This document shows, piece after piece, positions 7,845 through 15,298 of a DNA stretch of 64,000 nucleotides; position 1 is the first letter of the stretch, and every line of letters starts with the position of its first letter. Position numbers and translations under genes: made by a program. This DNA is from Polaribacter batillariae. Lineage in GTDB: Bacteria; Bacteroidota; Bacteroidia; Flavobacteriales; Flavobacteriaceae. The notes beneath the pieces are model-generated. The model did no database searches and was not told the DNA's origin. It saw only the letters and a program-made list of their open reading frames with translations. The DNA lies in NCBI RefSeq assembly GCF_017498485.1, contig NZ_CP071795.1, positions 3,013,501-3,077,500 of the forward strand, read 5' to 3'.

Positions 7845-10166
7845 ATGGAAAATAAAGAACTAAATAAATTCTATGAAGATATTCAAGAAGAAATAAAAAC
7901 AACTCTAATTTCTGAAGAAGAAGGTACAAACCCAGAACAAGTTTTTACTGAATTAGCTTTGTCTTATTTATCAGAGGCAGGGGAATCAGAGAATTATAGG
8001 GTTTGCTTTGATGAAAAAATAAGTAAAAGAGGAATAGAACATAAAATTAATGGTTATTCACTTTATGAAAATTATGAAACTTTAGATTTATTTGTAACTA
8101 TTTATAATGGCGATACTACTGTTCAAAGTGTTACTAAGGGGGATGCAGAAAAAACAATTGATCGTGTAGTAAAGTTCTTTAGAAACGCGATTTATAAAGA
8201 ATATGTAAATGAAATAGAAGAAAGTTCTGAAATTTTTGATCTAGCTCAAACCTTAGCAAATGTTCCAGATGTAAAGGAGTATTTAACTAGAGTAAATGTT
8301 TTTTTAATTACCAATGGAGAAATTAAAGCAGATTTAAAAACATCAGATAAAATAGCAGGATATCCAGTTTTTTACAGAACTATAGACATTAATTATCTAT
8401 TTAATTTATCAGATAAATCAAGAATACCAATTGAAATTGATTTTGATAGTTCAGGTTATAACGTTCCATGTATTGTAAATGCAACTGAAAATCTTGACTA
8501 TCAATCTTGGTTAGCTATTATTCCGGGAATAGCTTTAGCTAATATTTATGAACAATATGGTGCACGTTTATTAGAACAAAATGTACGTTCTTTTTTACAA
8601 TTTACTGGAAAAATAAATAAAGGTATAAGGAATACGATGCTAAAAGAACAGCATATGTTTATGGCTTTTAATAATGGTATTGCAGCTACAGCAGAAGAAG
8701 TAACAATAATAAATTTACCAGATAATCAAGGAAAGGCAATAGGTAAAGTGAAAGATTTTCAAATTGTTAATGGTGGTCAAACAACAGCATCCATTTATCA
8801 TACATGGAAAAAGGATAAAATAGACATTAGCAATGTTTTTGTTCCTGTAAAATTAACAATTGTAAAAAATAGAGAAAATTTTTCCGAAATAGTGGGGCGT
8901 ATAGCAGAATATGCAAATACACAAAATAGAGTCTCAGCTTCAGATTTAAGTTCTAATAGAGAAAATCATGTATTAATAGAAAAGCTTTCAAGAACTATTT
9001 GGGCACCACCTGTTTCTGGTGAGTCTTACCAAACCAGATGGTTTTTTGAACGCTCTAGAGGTCAATTCAGAAATGAAAGGGTTCGCAATGGTATTACTCC
9101 TTCAAAGAGAAAACAATTTGATAAACAAAACCCAAGGAGTCAAATGTTTACAAAAGAGAAACTGGCTAAGTTTATTAATACATATGAAGAATCCTATCAT
9201 GGTAAAAAACTTGTAATTGGTCCACATATAGTAGTAAGAGGTAGTCAAAAAAACTATGCGCAATTTTTAAATTATAATTTTGATAAAAAACCAGATAATA
9301 TATGGTTTGAAGACGCGATTGCCAAAGCTATACTTTTTTCAACCTGTGAAAAAGTGTACGGAGTGAAACCTAATGCTATTGGTGACATGCGTTATATAAT
9401 AGTACCATATGCAATAGCGTGGTTGGGCTTTAAATTAGAGTATAAAATTGATTTATATAAAATTTGGAAACAGCAGACTCTGAGTAATACTTTGAAAGCT
9501 AAGCTTCACGAAATAATGTCTAAGATAGAAGCTTTCATTAAATCTGAAGCTCCTGGCTCGTTGTATGGTGAATGGGCAAAAAAAGAAGATTGCTGGAATG
9601 CTGTTAAAAGTCAAAATTTTAATATCAATTTAGATGTATTGAGTGAAGACCTTGAAAATGAGGAGTCTGAAAAACGCAAAACGTTGTCAGAAGATGATAC
9701 CGTTCAAGCTGAATTAGAAGCTTCTTTAAATCGATTAAAGTCAGTTCATTATAAAACTTGGAAAAAGATAGAAAACTGGGGCAGGGAGACAGGTAAACTT
9801 AGTCAATATCAGTTAGATGTAGCTTATACTTTAAATAGTAAAATTCGTAATAACAGAAATATTACCAGTATTGAAAGAAAACAAGGTGAGTCAATTCTAA
9901 ATCTAATAGTAGAAGAAAATCCTGAATTATTCTTTGATATGGATGACTACTTCAATGAAGAAAAAAAACTTAAAGAATCCGAAAATGATATTACAATCGA
10001 ATTAGTAAAGAGAATTATTGAATGGGACAGAACTAGAAGGAAGCTTGATAATTACAAAATTAAGTTTATGATAGATTTAATTGAAGGTAGAAAATCATTA
10101 ACCGATAGAAACAAATATCTTGTGAGTTTAAACTTAAAAACGATTAAAAAATATGGTTTTAGGTAG
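7845..10166 (+). CDS. AIPR family protein (PF10592)
   Basis: This 773-aa protein carries the AIPR core: NTMLKEQHMFMAFNNGIAAT (residues about 263-282) and FQIVNGGQTTASIYH (about 305-319), followed by conserved Asn/Arg-rich segments. AIPR was named for abortive infection phage resistance proteins and is a regular member of Z1/MORC systems, though its biochemical role is not settled; it may recognise DNA or the invading phage. The C-terminal 200 residues are charged and probably helical (ESEKRKTLSEDDTVQAELEA onward). It is the last gene of the operon and only 75 bp separate its stop from an IS256-family transposase remnant on the other strand, so insertions stopped just short of the system. The gene looks intact. 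Confidence 0.9.
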   Translation: MENKELNKFYEDIQEEIKTTLISEEEGTNPEQVFTELALSYLSEAGESENYRVCFDEKISKRGIEHKINGYSLYENYETLDLFVTIYNGDTTVQSVTKGDAEKTIDRVVKFFRNAIYKEYVNEIEESSEIFDLAQTLANVPDVKEYLTRVNVFLITNGEIKADLKTSDKIAGYPVFYRTIDINYLFNLSDKSRIPIEIDFDSSGYNVPCIVNATENLDYQSWLAIIPGIALANIYEQYGARLLEQNVRSFLQFTGKINKGIRNTMLKEQHMFMAFNNGIAATAEEVTIINLPDNQGKAIGKVKDFQIVNGGQTTASIYHTWKKDKIDISNVFVPVKLTIVKNRENFSEIVGRIAEYANTQNRVSASDLSSNRENHVLIEKLSRTIWAPPVSGESYQTRWFFERSRGQFRNERVRNGITPSKRKQFDKQNPRSQMFTKEKLAKFINTYEESYHGKKLVIGPHIVVRGSQKNYAQFLNYNFDKKPDNIWFEDAIAKAILFSTCEKVYGVKPNAIGDMRYIIVPYAIAWLGFKLEYKIDLYKIWKQQTLSNTLKAKLHEIMSKIEAFIKSEAPGSLYGEWAKKEDCWNAVKSQNFNINLDVLSEDLENEESEKRKTLSEDDTVQAELEASLNRLKSVHYKTWKKIENWGRETGKLSQYQLDVAYTLNSKIRNNRNITSIERKQGESILNLIVEENPELFFDMDDYFNEEKKLKESENDITIELVKRIIEWDRTRRKLDNYKIKFMIDLIEGRKSLTDRNKYLVSLNLKTIKKYGFR

Positions 10167-10225
10167 TTTTATATCAACCATAATCGATATTGACACTTTC
10201 CCACAAAGTGTGTAAGTTAAAAATT

Positions 10226-10257
10226 ACAGGATTAAATTTTTCATAGTTTAATCCTGT
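10226..10257 (-). terminator. hairpin at the 3' end of the IS256 remnant
   Basis: ACAGGATTAAA (10226-10236) pairs perfectly with TTTAATCCTGT (10247-10257) across a 10-nt loop, and read on the minus strand it is followed by a short T run. It overlaps the last codons of the transposase and probably ends its transcript. Confidence 0.5.
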
Positions 10258-11222
10258 TTTCAAATATAGCCAAAAATTGGTTAAGAATGATACCCCAATT
10301 TCTAATAGGCAATGTCCATTTTTTTGTTGATTCTCTCAAAGCTAAAAATACGGATTTAATTACAGCATCATCTGTTGGATATGAGAGTTTGTTTTTAGTG
10401 TATTTTCTAATTTTCCCATTTAAGTTTTCTATCAAATTTGTGGTATAAATAATGGTTCTGATTTCTAATGGGAAATCGAAGAAAACAGTGAGTTCATCCC
10501 AATTGTTTTCCCATGATTTAATGGCATAAGAATATTTGGATTCCCATTTTTCTTTAAAGTCTTCTAAGGCTGCTTTTGCTGCTTCTTTTGTAGGAGCTGT
10601 ATAGATTTGCTTCATATCTCTTGTAAAGGCTTTTTTATCTTTCCAGACTACATATTTACAAGAGTTTCTGATTTGATGAACCACACATATTTGTGTTACT
10701 GAATTGGAAAAAATAGTTTTAATGGTGTCTGTAAATCCGTTTAAATTATCAGTTGCTGTAATTAAAATGTCTTGTGTTCCTCTGGCTTTTATGTCGGTTA
10801 AAACGCTCATCCAAAAAGAGGAAGATTCGTTTTTTCCTAACCAAAGTCCTAAAACTTCTTTTTTACCATCTACTCTAAGACCAACAGCAATGTAAATTGT
10901 TTTATTGATGACTTTGGAGTTTTCACGAACCTTAAAAACGATGCCATCCATCCATACAATCAGATAAGTAGCTTCTAAAGGTCTATTTTTCCAAGCAATA
11001 ATGTCAGCTGTAATTTTATCTGTGATTCTAGAAATGGCTGAACTAGAGATGTTAAAATTATACAATTCCCGTATTTGTTCTTCAATATCTGTAGTACTCA
11101 TTCCTTTGGCATATAAAGAAATAATCAGGTTTTCAACTCCATCTGCAGTACTTTCTCGCTTTTTAATAAGCATTGGATTGAAAGTAGCATCGCGATCTCT
11201 TGGAACTTTTATTTTATACCAT
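10241..11222 (-). pseudogene. IS256-family (mutator-type) transposase, 5'-truncated remnant
   Basis: The frame encodes about 325 residues of a mutator-type DDE transposase, starting at [14 protein letters not shown], a segment that in full-length IS256 transposases lies roughly 70-80 residues in. DDE landmarks are present: WMDGIVFKV (Asp), TDNLNGF (Asp) and [13 protein letters not shown] (Glu). The C-terminus is normal ([11 protein letters not shown]). The N-terminal part is missing because IS630-type sequence begins at the TA at 11215-11216; the apparent start MFKWY is encoded by the IS630 remnant's end. An imperfect inverted repeat near 10192-10213 may mark the surviving IS end, but I cannot fix the boundary. 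The catalytic residues remain but the lost N-terminal DNA-binding part makes it very likely inactive. Confidence 0.85.
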
Positions 11223-11460
11223 TTAAACATTGAAACTACTGTAAAAGGGTTTTAGATAAATTTCATAACCAGTTATGGACTTAATCGTATTCTGACTCAT
11301 ATCATTAACAAGTTGTTCAATTTTTGATTCAAGTATATCTAAAGTGTCATAGATTTTCATAGCGATTTTGCTTTTTAGATATTGCCATATTTTTTCAGCA
11401 GGGTTTAGTTCTGGGCAGTATGGTGGGATTGGCAATAAGATAATATTATCAGGTAGTTTT
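11215..11460 (-). pseudogene. IS630-family transposase remnant (C-terminal third)
   Basis: Read on the minus strand, the frame KLPDNIILLPIPPYCPELNP onward, through AEKIWQYLKSK and ending SSFNV at 11223, matches the C-terminal catalytic end of IS630/Tc1-type (DDE_3) transposases, including the PPYxPELNPAE block with the third acidic residue. It aligns with KIPDNIVLIFQPPYSPEVNP of the complete element just to the right, so it is a relative rather than part of the same copy. Its outer end, TATACCATTTAAAC (from 11215), resembles the TATACC end of that element and sits inside the IS256 transposase gene, so this copy inserted into IS256. Its N-terminal two thirds are gone. Confidence 0.8.
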
Positions 11461-11478
11461 ATACCAAAATGAATATTT
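11460..11478. repeat. left terminal inverted repeat of the IS630 element
   Basis: TATACCAAAATGAATATTT is the exact reverse complement of 12606-12624. The outermost TA is probably the duplicated target. Confidence 0.9.
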
Positions 11479-12622
11479 TTTTAGACTAATATTTGGTTTT
11501 AATTATTATTTTTCGTAAATTAGACTATTAATTAATTCATTATAAAAAGATGGCATTACCAAAACAAATTATAGTAAAAGAGAGTATTAAAGAATTAAAA
11601 TCATTACAAAAAAAGAGCAAAGCTTTATTTATTCCACGACTTAGAATGCTACAAGTCATTAAAGAACATAAAGAGCCACTATCTAAAAACGCTTTAGCTA
11701 AATTAGTTGGGGTAAATCATAACAGTATTCAAAGATGGCGAACAATGTATCTTAATGGTGGTTTAAAAGGATTACTTGCTCATAAGACCACAGCCTCTGC
11801 TCCCTTTATGTTTACCAAGCAAGAACGAGAGAAAATTTATGCTAAGCTAAGTGATCCCAAATCAGGTATTCGCGGTTATAAAGAATTGTTGATTTGGGTA
11901 GAAGAAGAATTTGGAAAAACAGTGAAATATAATAGTCTTATGGTATTCTGTCGTAATCAATTTGGTACCAAGATAAAAGTAGCTCGTAAATCACACATCA
12001 AAAAGGATGCTAAAGCTGTGGATGCTTTTAAAAAAACTTTGGTCGTATCTGCCAACAAGCCGTAAAAGAAAAACGAGATTCTTACAAAAGCATCCATCTT
12101 TATTTTCAAGATGAGAGTCGTTTTGGGATGTTTACCAAAAATGGGCGCGCTTTAACAGTGAAAGGCGTTAAGCCAATTTGCCCTTTTCAACAGGTGTTTA
12201 AATCGACCTATCTCTTTGGTGCATTTTCTCCAATTACTGGAGATAAGTTTTTACTGGAATACCCAAACTGTAATGCCGATATTTTTGAGTTGTTTTTGAA
12301 TGAATTATCCAAAGAAAATCCAACCGAACTTAAAGTCATGGTAGTGGACAATGCGGCTTTTCATAAGGCTAAGAAAATTAAAATTCCTGATAATATCGTC
12401 TTAATATTTCAACCTCCATACTCTCCAGAAGTAAACCCTGCAGAACAAATATGGGCTTGGTATAAAAGAGCCTTTACAAACAGAATCTATAAATCAATAC
12501 CACAAATTGTAGATTTTATCTCCAATAAGTCCGAAAATCTTACTAAAGAATTAGTCAAATCAATTACAAGACAAGAGTATATTTTTTCTAATTATTGGAC
12601 TTTTTAAATATTCATTTTGGTA
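11462..12622 (+). mobile_element. complete IS630-family insertion sequence
   Basis: A unit of about 1.16 kb is bounded by 19-bp perfect inverted repeats (11460-11478 and 12606-12624, each including the TA), with TA at both edges, as expected for the TA target duplication of IS630 elements. It contains one transposase gene split by a -1 frameshift. On its left lies the older IS630-type remnant; on its right it truncates a small membrane-protein gene. Because the two flanks come from different genes, a deletion or recombination must have happened at this site as well as simple insertion. Confidence 0.88.
11550..12607 (+). CDS. IS630-family transposase, two frames joined by -1 frameshift
   Basis: The first frame (11550-12065) holds a helix-turn-helix region (NALAKLVGVNHNSIQRWRTM) and stops soon after codon TTT at 12027. 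The second frame (ending 12607) continues with LYFQDESRFGMF (first Asp), VMVVDNAAFHK (second Asp) and QPPYSPEVNPAEQIW (Glu), so the DDE triad is complete. The frames meet at TTT followed by seven A (12030-12036); a -1 slip there gives AAC TTT GGT and a protein of about 350 aa, normal for IS630 transposases. Several IS630 elements use programmed slippage at an A run, so I regard this as the functional gene rather than a pseudogene, but a plain indel is possible. Confidence 0.82.
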
Positions 12623-12624
12623 TA
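12606..12624. repeat. right terminal inverted repeat of the IS630 element
   Basis: AAATATTCATTTTGGTATA mirrors the left end at 11460-11478 exactly. It overlaps the last base pairs of the transposase stop codon. Confidence 0.9.
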
Positions 12625-12803
12625 ATAGCAGTGGCAACAGTTCCTGCAACAGTCATGTAGGTTGCAATGGTTACAATAGTTGCAGGTATTGCAACAGGTG
12701 CTGCAATAATAGCTCCTCCTGTAGAAGCTAATACAATACCAATATTTCTTAAGAGTCTAAAAAATTTAGGAGTTGGTTTTTGATAACGATCTATAATTTT
12801 CAT
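12625..12803 (-). pseudogene. holin-like small membrane protein, 3' end cut by IS630
   Basis: The frame starts at ATG 12803 with a short basic head (MKIIDRYQKPTPKFFRLLRN) followed by a long Gly/Ala/Val/Thr-rich hydrophobic stretch of about 35 residues (two possible membrane segments around an APVAIPA turn). The native gene is interrupted at the IS630 right end; the last residues IPK are encoded by the insertion sequence. The start lies 38 bp inside the 3' end of the DUF5675 gene. I recognise this sequence type as a recurrent Bacteroidota companion of the two genes upstream, with a holin-like look but no proven role. Losing the end probably removes a C-terminal tail, so function may be impaired. 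Confidence 0.65.
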
Positions 12804-13203
12804 AATTCTGTGATTTAATCGTTAATGTTATTTTTTCTTTTCGGTTTTGTGCTTGATAGACTAAAGACATTAATTTCTGCATTGTATCTCTGGAATAGAT
12901 GCCTTTTCCAATACCTGTTAAATAAGTTACAGGAGCAATACAACCTCTAAGTTCTGTTTTTGCATGATTTGCAGAATGAATTAAAATCAGAGTTCTCTGG
13001 TTCACATTTTCCAAAACCAAATGATTTTTAAACTTTTCTGAAAAACGTACTTTCAAAATATATCTTCCCTCAGGTATACACGATTTGTTTTTTAGATTAT
13101 CAATCCAGGGCAATTCAATAGTAAACCCTAAAAACTTACCGTTAACAAAGAGGACACCATTGGTGCCCTCTTTAAAATAACTTCTTTCAATAGTTAATTC
13201 CAT
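12766..13203 (-). CDS. DUF5675 family protein
   Basis: The 145-aa product starts at ATG 13203, one base after the upstream stop; a TTG 18 bp upstream is less likely because it lies within the previous gene. It shows the DUF5675 pattern: a short beta-rich start, FTIELPW, then SCIPEGRYIL, LILIHSANHA and ELRGCIAP. The conserved His in IHSAN and Cys in GCI resemble the active-site layout of small peptidoglycan-processing folds (L,D-transpeptidase-like), but that is inference. The tight gene order with a holin-like gene downstream and a 251-aa protein upstream suggests a lysis- or secretion-like module. No signal peptide is seen. Confidence 0.8.
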   Translation of the reverse strand: MELTIERSYFKEGTNGVLFVNGKFLGFTIELPWIDNLKNKSCIPEGRYILKVRFSEKFKNHLVLENVNQRTLILIHSANHAKTELRGCIAPVTYLTGIGKGIYSRDTMQKLMSLVYQAQNRKEKITLTIKSQNYENYRSLSKTNS

Positions 13204-13204
13204 T

Positions 13205-13960
13205 TTATGGAGTATCAACAATTACAACAGACAAAGCATTATAAGCACCATTTTTAAGGGCATACATTTCTCCATTTACCTCTTGATAAAACTCTACACC
13301 TAAAACCTGTACTACTGGTAATGTAGAATTAGCTGTAATTGTAGCAGATAATGCAATAGCTGCTGTATTTGCAGCAGTATAAGGCAAAATTGCTGTTTCA
13401 TCGTTTTCAAATGTTGAGGTTTCATTCACGAAATCCAATTCAGCAATACCCATAACCAATTTGAAATGCGTTGTTCCTGCAGGAGCTGCAATTCTAATCA
13501 CTGGAGAAAAAGCAACCAAATCTAAAGTTGCTTCACCAGTAAGTCGGTCAAAAGCTTTCGTAAACGGAGCGAATAAAGTTGCTCCCAACTTTCCATTCAA
13601 ATTGAATTCAAAACCTTCTAAAAGTCCTAAATCTCCATCTTGCAAGGTTCTTAAACCTCTTTCGTTAACAACATCCGTTTTGGTAACAGCGACCAAAGTT
13701 TTGGTTAGCCTAGAAACGACTCTTTTATCCTTTGCATTTTGTAAAAGCAAACGAATTGCGTTTCTTAATACCTTGCCACCTTTTCCAGCGCGTCCAAATT
13801 CAGAACCATTTTCACGTGTTCTTTGAAACGCAGGGTCATTCTGGATTCTGTTTTTGTCAACACCGCCTTTTTCACGAGCCAAATGTCCGTCAGTTGTTTT
13901 GTAAAAAGAAATACCTCCGATAGTTCCTTTTAATTTGATAATACCTGTTTGTTTTGCCAT
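13205..13960 (-). CDS. conserved Bacteroidota protein of unknown function (module gene 1)
   Basis: This 251-aa protein starts MAKQTGIIKLKGTIGGISFY, followed by a Lys/Arg/Gly-rich stretch (HLAREKGGVDKNRIQNDPAF, then QRTRENGSEFGRAGKGGK). The remainder is beta-strand-like and Ala/Thr/Val-rich without charge clusters, reminiscent of structural or particle-forming proteins. The N-terminal pattern is highly conserved among Bacteroidota mobile regions as far as I recall, and its layout is reminiscent of the DUF6266 family, but I know of no function. No signal peptide or membrane span is visible. It is first in a three-gene minus-strand operon with the DUF5675 and holin-like genes and is divergently arranged from the 67-aa gene at 14114. 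Confidence 0.75.
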   Translation of the reverse strand: MAKQTGIIKLKGTIGGISFYKTTDGHLAREKGGVDKNRIQNDPAFQRTRENGSEFGRAGKGGKVLRNAIRLLLQNAKDKRVVSRLTKTLVAVTKTDVVNERGLRTLQDGDLGLLEGFEFNLNGKLGATLFAPFTKAFDRLTGEATLDLVAFSPVIRIAAPAGTTHFKLVMGIAELDFVNETSTFENDETAILPYTAANTAAIALSATITANSTLPVVQVLGVEFYQEVNGEMYALKNGAYNALSVVIVDTP

Positions 13961-13981
13961 AATTTTAAAGTGTTTAAATTT

Positions 13982-13993
13982 AGTATGTTAACA
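13982..13993. promoter_or_regulatory. operator-like repeat AGTATGTTAACA, copy 1
   Basis: The 12-mer AGTATGTTAACA, built round the palindrome GTTAAC, occurs here just upstream of the 251-aa gene and again at 14068-14079 upstream of the divergent 67-aa gene. This suggests one regulator acting on both promoters. Confidence 0.35.
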
Positions 13994-14067
13994 AAAAACA
14001 TTACTTTTAAAGTGAAAAACAAAAATTAGGTGGCAAACAATCCTATTCAAGTTATTTGTGCCGATAA

Positions 14068-14079
14068 AGTATGTTAACA
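14068..14079. promoter_or_regulatory. operator-like repeat AGTATGTTAACA, copy 2
   Basis: Exact second copy of the 12-mer at 13982-13993, 86 bp away and 35 bp before the ATG of the 67-aa putative DNA-binding protein, a position suited to autoregulation. Confidence 0.35.
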
Positions 14080-14113
14080 CTATACATAAAGCATAGATAG
14101 AGTATTAAATATT

Positions 14114-14317
14114 ATGAAATTAGTAAGATCCTGCATATATCCAAAAGACATACAATGTATCACAGGTAGAAGTGAACGTTATGGTAGAAAGCTTATAAAT
14201 ATAATGAAAGAACATTATGGTAAGCAGTCACATCAATTTATTACTAAACAAGAATTTTCTGAATATAGTGGTATTAACCAGGAGATAGTAGAGGAGTATT
14301 TGATGCAGGTTTCCTAA
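14114..14317 (+). CDS. small putative DNA-binding protein (67 aa)
   Basis: The short protein MKLVRSCIYPKDIQCITGRS onward reads as two helix-turn-helix-like halves: PKDIQCITGRSERYGRKLI and TKQEFSEYSGINQEIVEEYL. Similar 60-70 aa proteins with an N-terminal YPKDIQ motif are common in Bacteroidota accessory regions. It is divergent from the 251-aa/DUF5675/holin-like operon and shares a duplicated 12-mer with it in the 153-bp gap, so a regulator of that module is a fair guess. It could equally be a remnant excision or helper factor of the island. No integrase is visible nearby. Confidence 0.6.
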   Translation: MKLVRSCIYPKDIQCITGRSERYGRKLINIMKEHYGKQSHQFITKQEFSEYSGINQEIVEEYLMQVS

Positions 14318-14353
14318 ATAACGATTTTATTAGCACCCTATTTAGCGCCCTAA

Positions 14354-14387
14354 AAACAAAAAAACCTGTAAACAAAAGGCTTACAGG
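14354..14387 (-). terminator. terminator of the tRNA-Phe gene
   Basis: CCTGTAA (14365-14371) pairs with TTACAGG (14381-14387); on the minus strand the stem is followed by a T-rich run (A-rich 14352-14364 on the plus strand). It lies just beyond the tRNA 3' end. Confidence 0.75.
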
Positions 14388-14396
14388 GTTAATTTG

Positions 14397-14469
14397 TGGT
14401 ACCTCCAGGAATCGAACCAGGGACACAAGGATTTTCAGTCCTTTGCTCTACCAACTGAGCTAAGGTACC
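14397..14469 (-). tRNA. tRNA-Phe (GAA)
   Basis: On the minus strand, 73 nt fold as a tRNA: acceptor GGTACCT/AGGTACC, D-arm with AGCTCAGTTGGTAGAGC, anticodon stem and loop GGACTGAAAATCC with anticodon GAA, and T-arm CCTGGTTCGATTCCTGG. The discriminator is A and the CCA tail is not encoded. The 3' end faces the accessory region, matching the use of tRNA 3' ends as island attachment sites. Confidence 0.97.
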
Positions 14470-14540
14470 ATTGTCTTAGCGGATGCAAATATAAAATGTT
14501 TTTTTACATCTACTAAAGAAAATTTAAAAAATTTCTGTTG

Positions 14541-14565
14541 TATTTTTGACTTTTATCTAAATTCG
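14541..14565 (+). promoter_or_regulatory. possible promoter of the coaX operon
   Basis: Two overlapping candidates are seen just before coaX: TATTTTTG (14541-14548), an exact TAnnTTTG match, and TAAATTCG (14558-14565) with TTG 17 bp upstream. Either would give a very short leader to the ATG at 14570; the first is more plausible. Confidence 0.3.
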
Positions 14566-14569
14566 TTAA

Positions 14570-15298
14570 ATGAATCTTACAATTGATATCGGAAATACTA
14601 GAGTTAAAACTGCTGTTTTTGAGCAAAATAACATCGTAGAAACCTTTTTTTTTGATAAGAAAAAAATAATTTCAGAAATTCAAAAAATTCTAAAAAAACA
14701 TTCAATTTCTAACGGAATAATATCGAATGTTGCCACACTTTCAGAAAAAAAGACAAAAAAACTACAAGAAATTTTTAATTTTCAAGTGGTTTCTTCTAAG
14801 ATAAAAGTTCCTTTTATTAATTTATACAAAACACCTCTAACCTTAGGTGTCGATAGAATTGCTTTAGTTTCTGGAGCTGTAAAACAATTTCCAAATAAAA
14901 ACGTTTTAATTATTGATGCAGGAACTTGTATTACATTTGACTTCGTGAATGAAAAATCGGAATATTTAGGAGGCGCAATTTCGCCAGGAATTTATTTAAG
15001 ATACAAAGCTTTGCATAGTTTTACAGCGAATTTACCTTTAATTAATACCTTTGAAATAGAAAATTTTATAGGGAAAGACACAAAAGAAAGTATTATTTCT
15101 GGAGTTTTAAACGGTGTTGTAAAAGAGATTGATGGCGTTATCGCAGATTATAATAATAAATATATGGATTTAACAGTACTTTTAACAGGAGGAGACACAA
15201 ATTTCTTGTCAAAACAATTAAAAAGTAGCATATTTGCCACTCAAAATTTGCTCCTTCAAGGACTAAATGAAATATTGATATTTAACGGATACAAATGA
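14570..15298 (+). CDS. coaX: type III pantothenate kinase
   Basis: This 242-aa enzyme phosphorylates pantothenate, the first step of coenzyme A synthesis. The ASKHA-fold signatures of CoaX are visible: MNLTIDIGNTRVKTAVF (phosphate 1, Asp6), the DAGTCITFDFV block (phosphate 2), YLGGAISPGIYLRYKALHS and a late LTGGD. Length is typical. The four-base overlap with the following outer-membrane protein gene (ATGATTAG... start at 15295, stop to 15298) indicates a shared transcript, a gene order common in Flavobacteriia. Potassium rather than sodium dependence and resistance to CoA feedback are family properties. Confidence 0.95.
   Translation: MNLTIDIGNTRVKTAVFEQNNIVETFFFDKKKIISEIQKILKKHSISNGIISNVATLSEKKTKKLQEIFNFQVVSSKIKVPFINLYKTPLTLGVDRIALVSGAVKQFPNKNVLIIDAGTCITFDFVNEKSEYLGGAISPGIYLRYKALHSFTANLPLINTFEIENFIGKDTKESIISGVLNGVVKEIDGVIADYNNKYMDLTVLLTGGDTNFLSKQLKSSIFATQNLLLQGLNEILIFNGYK

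Noticed and set aside
13461..13826. Open frame of 121 aa on the plus strand
   Set aside because: It is antisense to the 251-aa module gene, with low-complexity Ser/Lys/Pro composition and no conserved motif.
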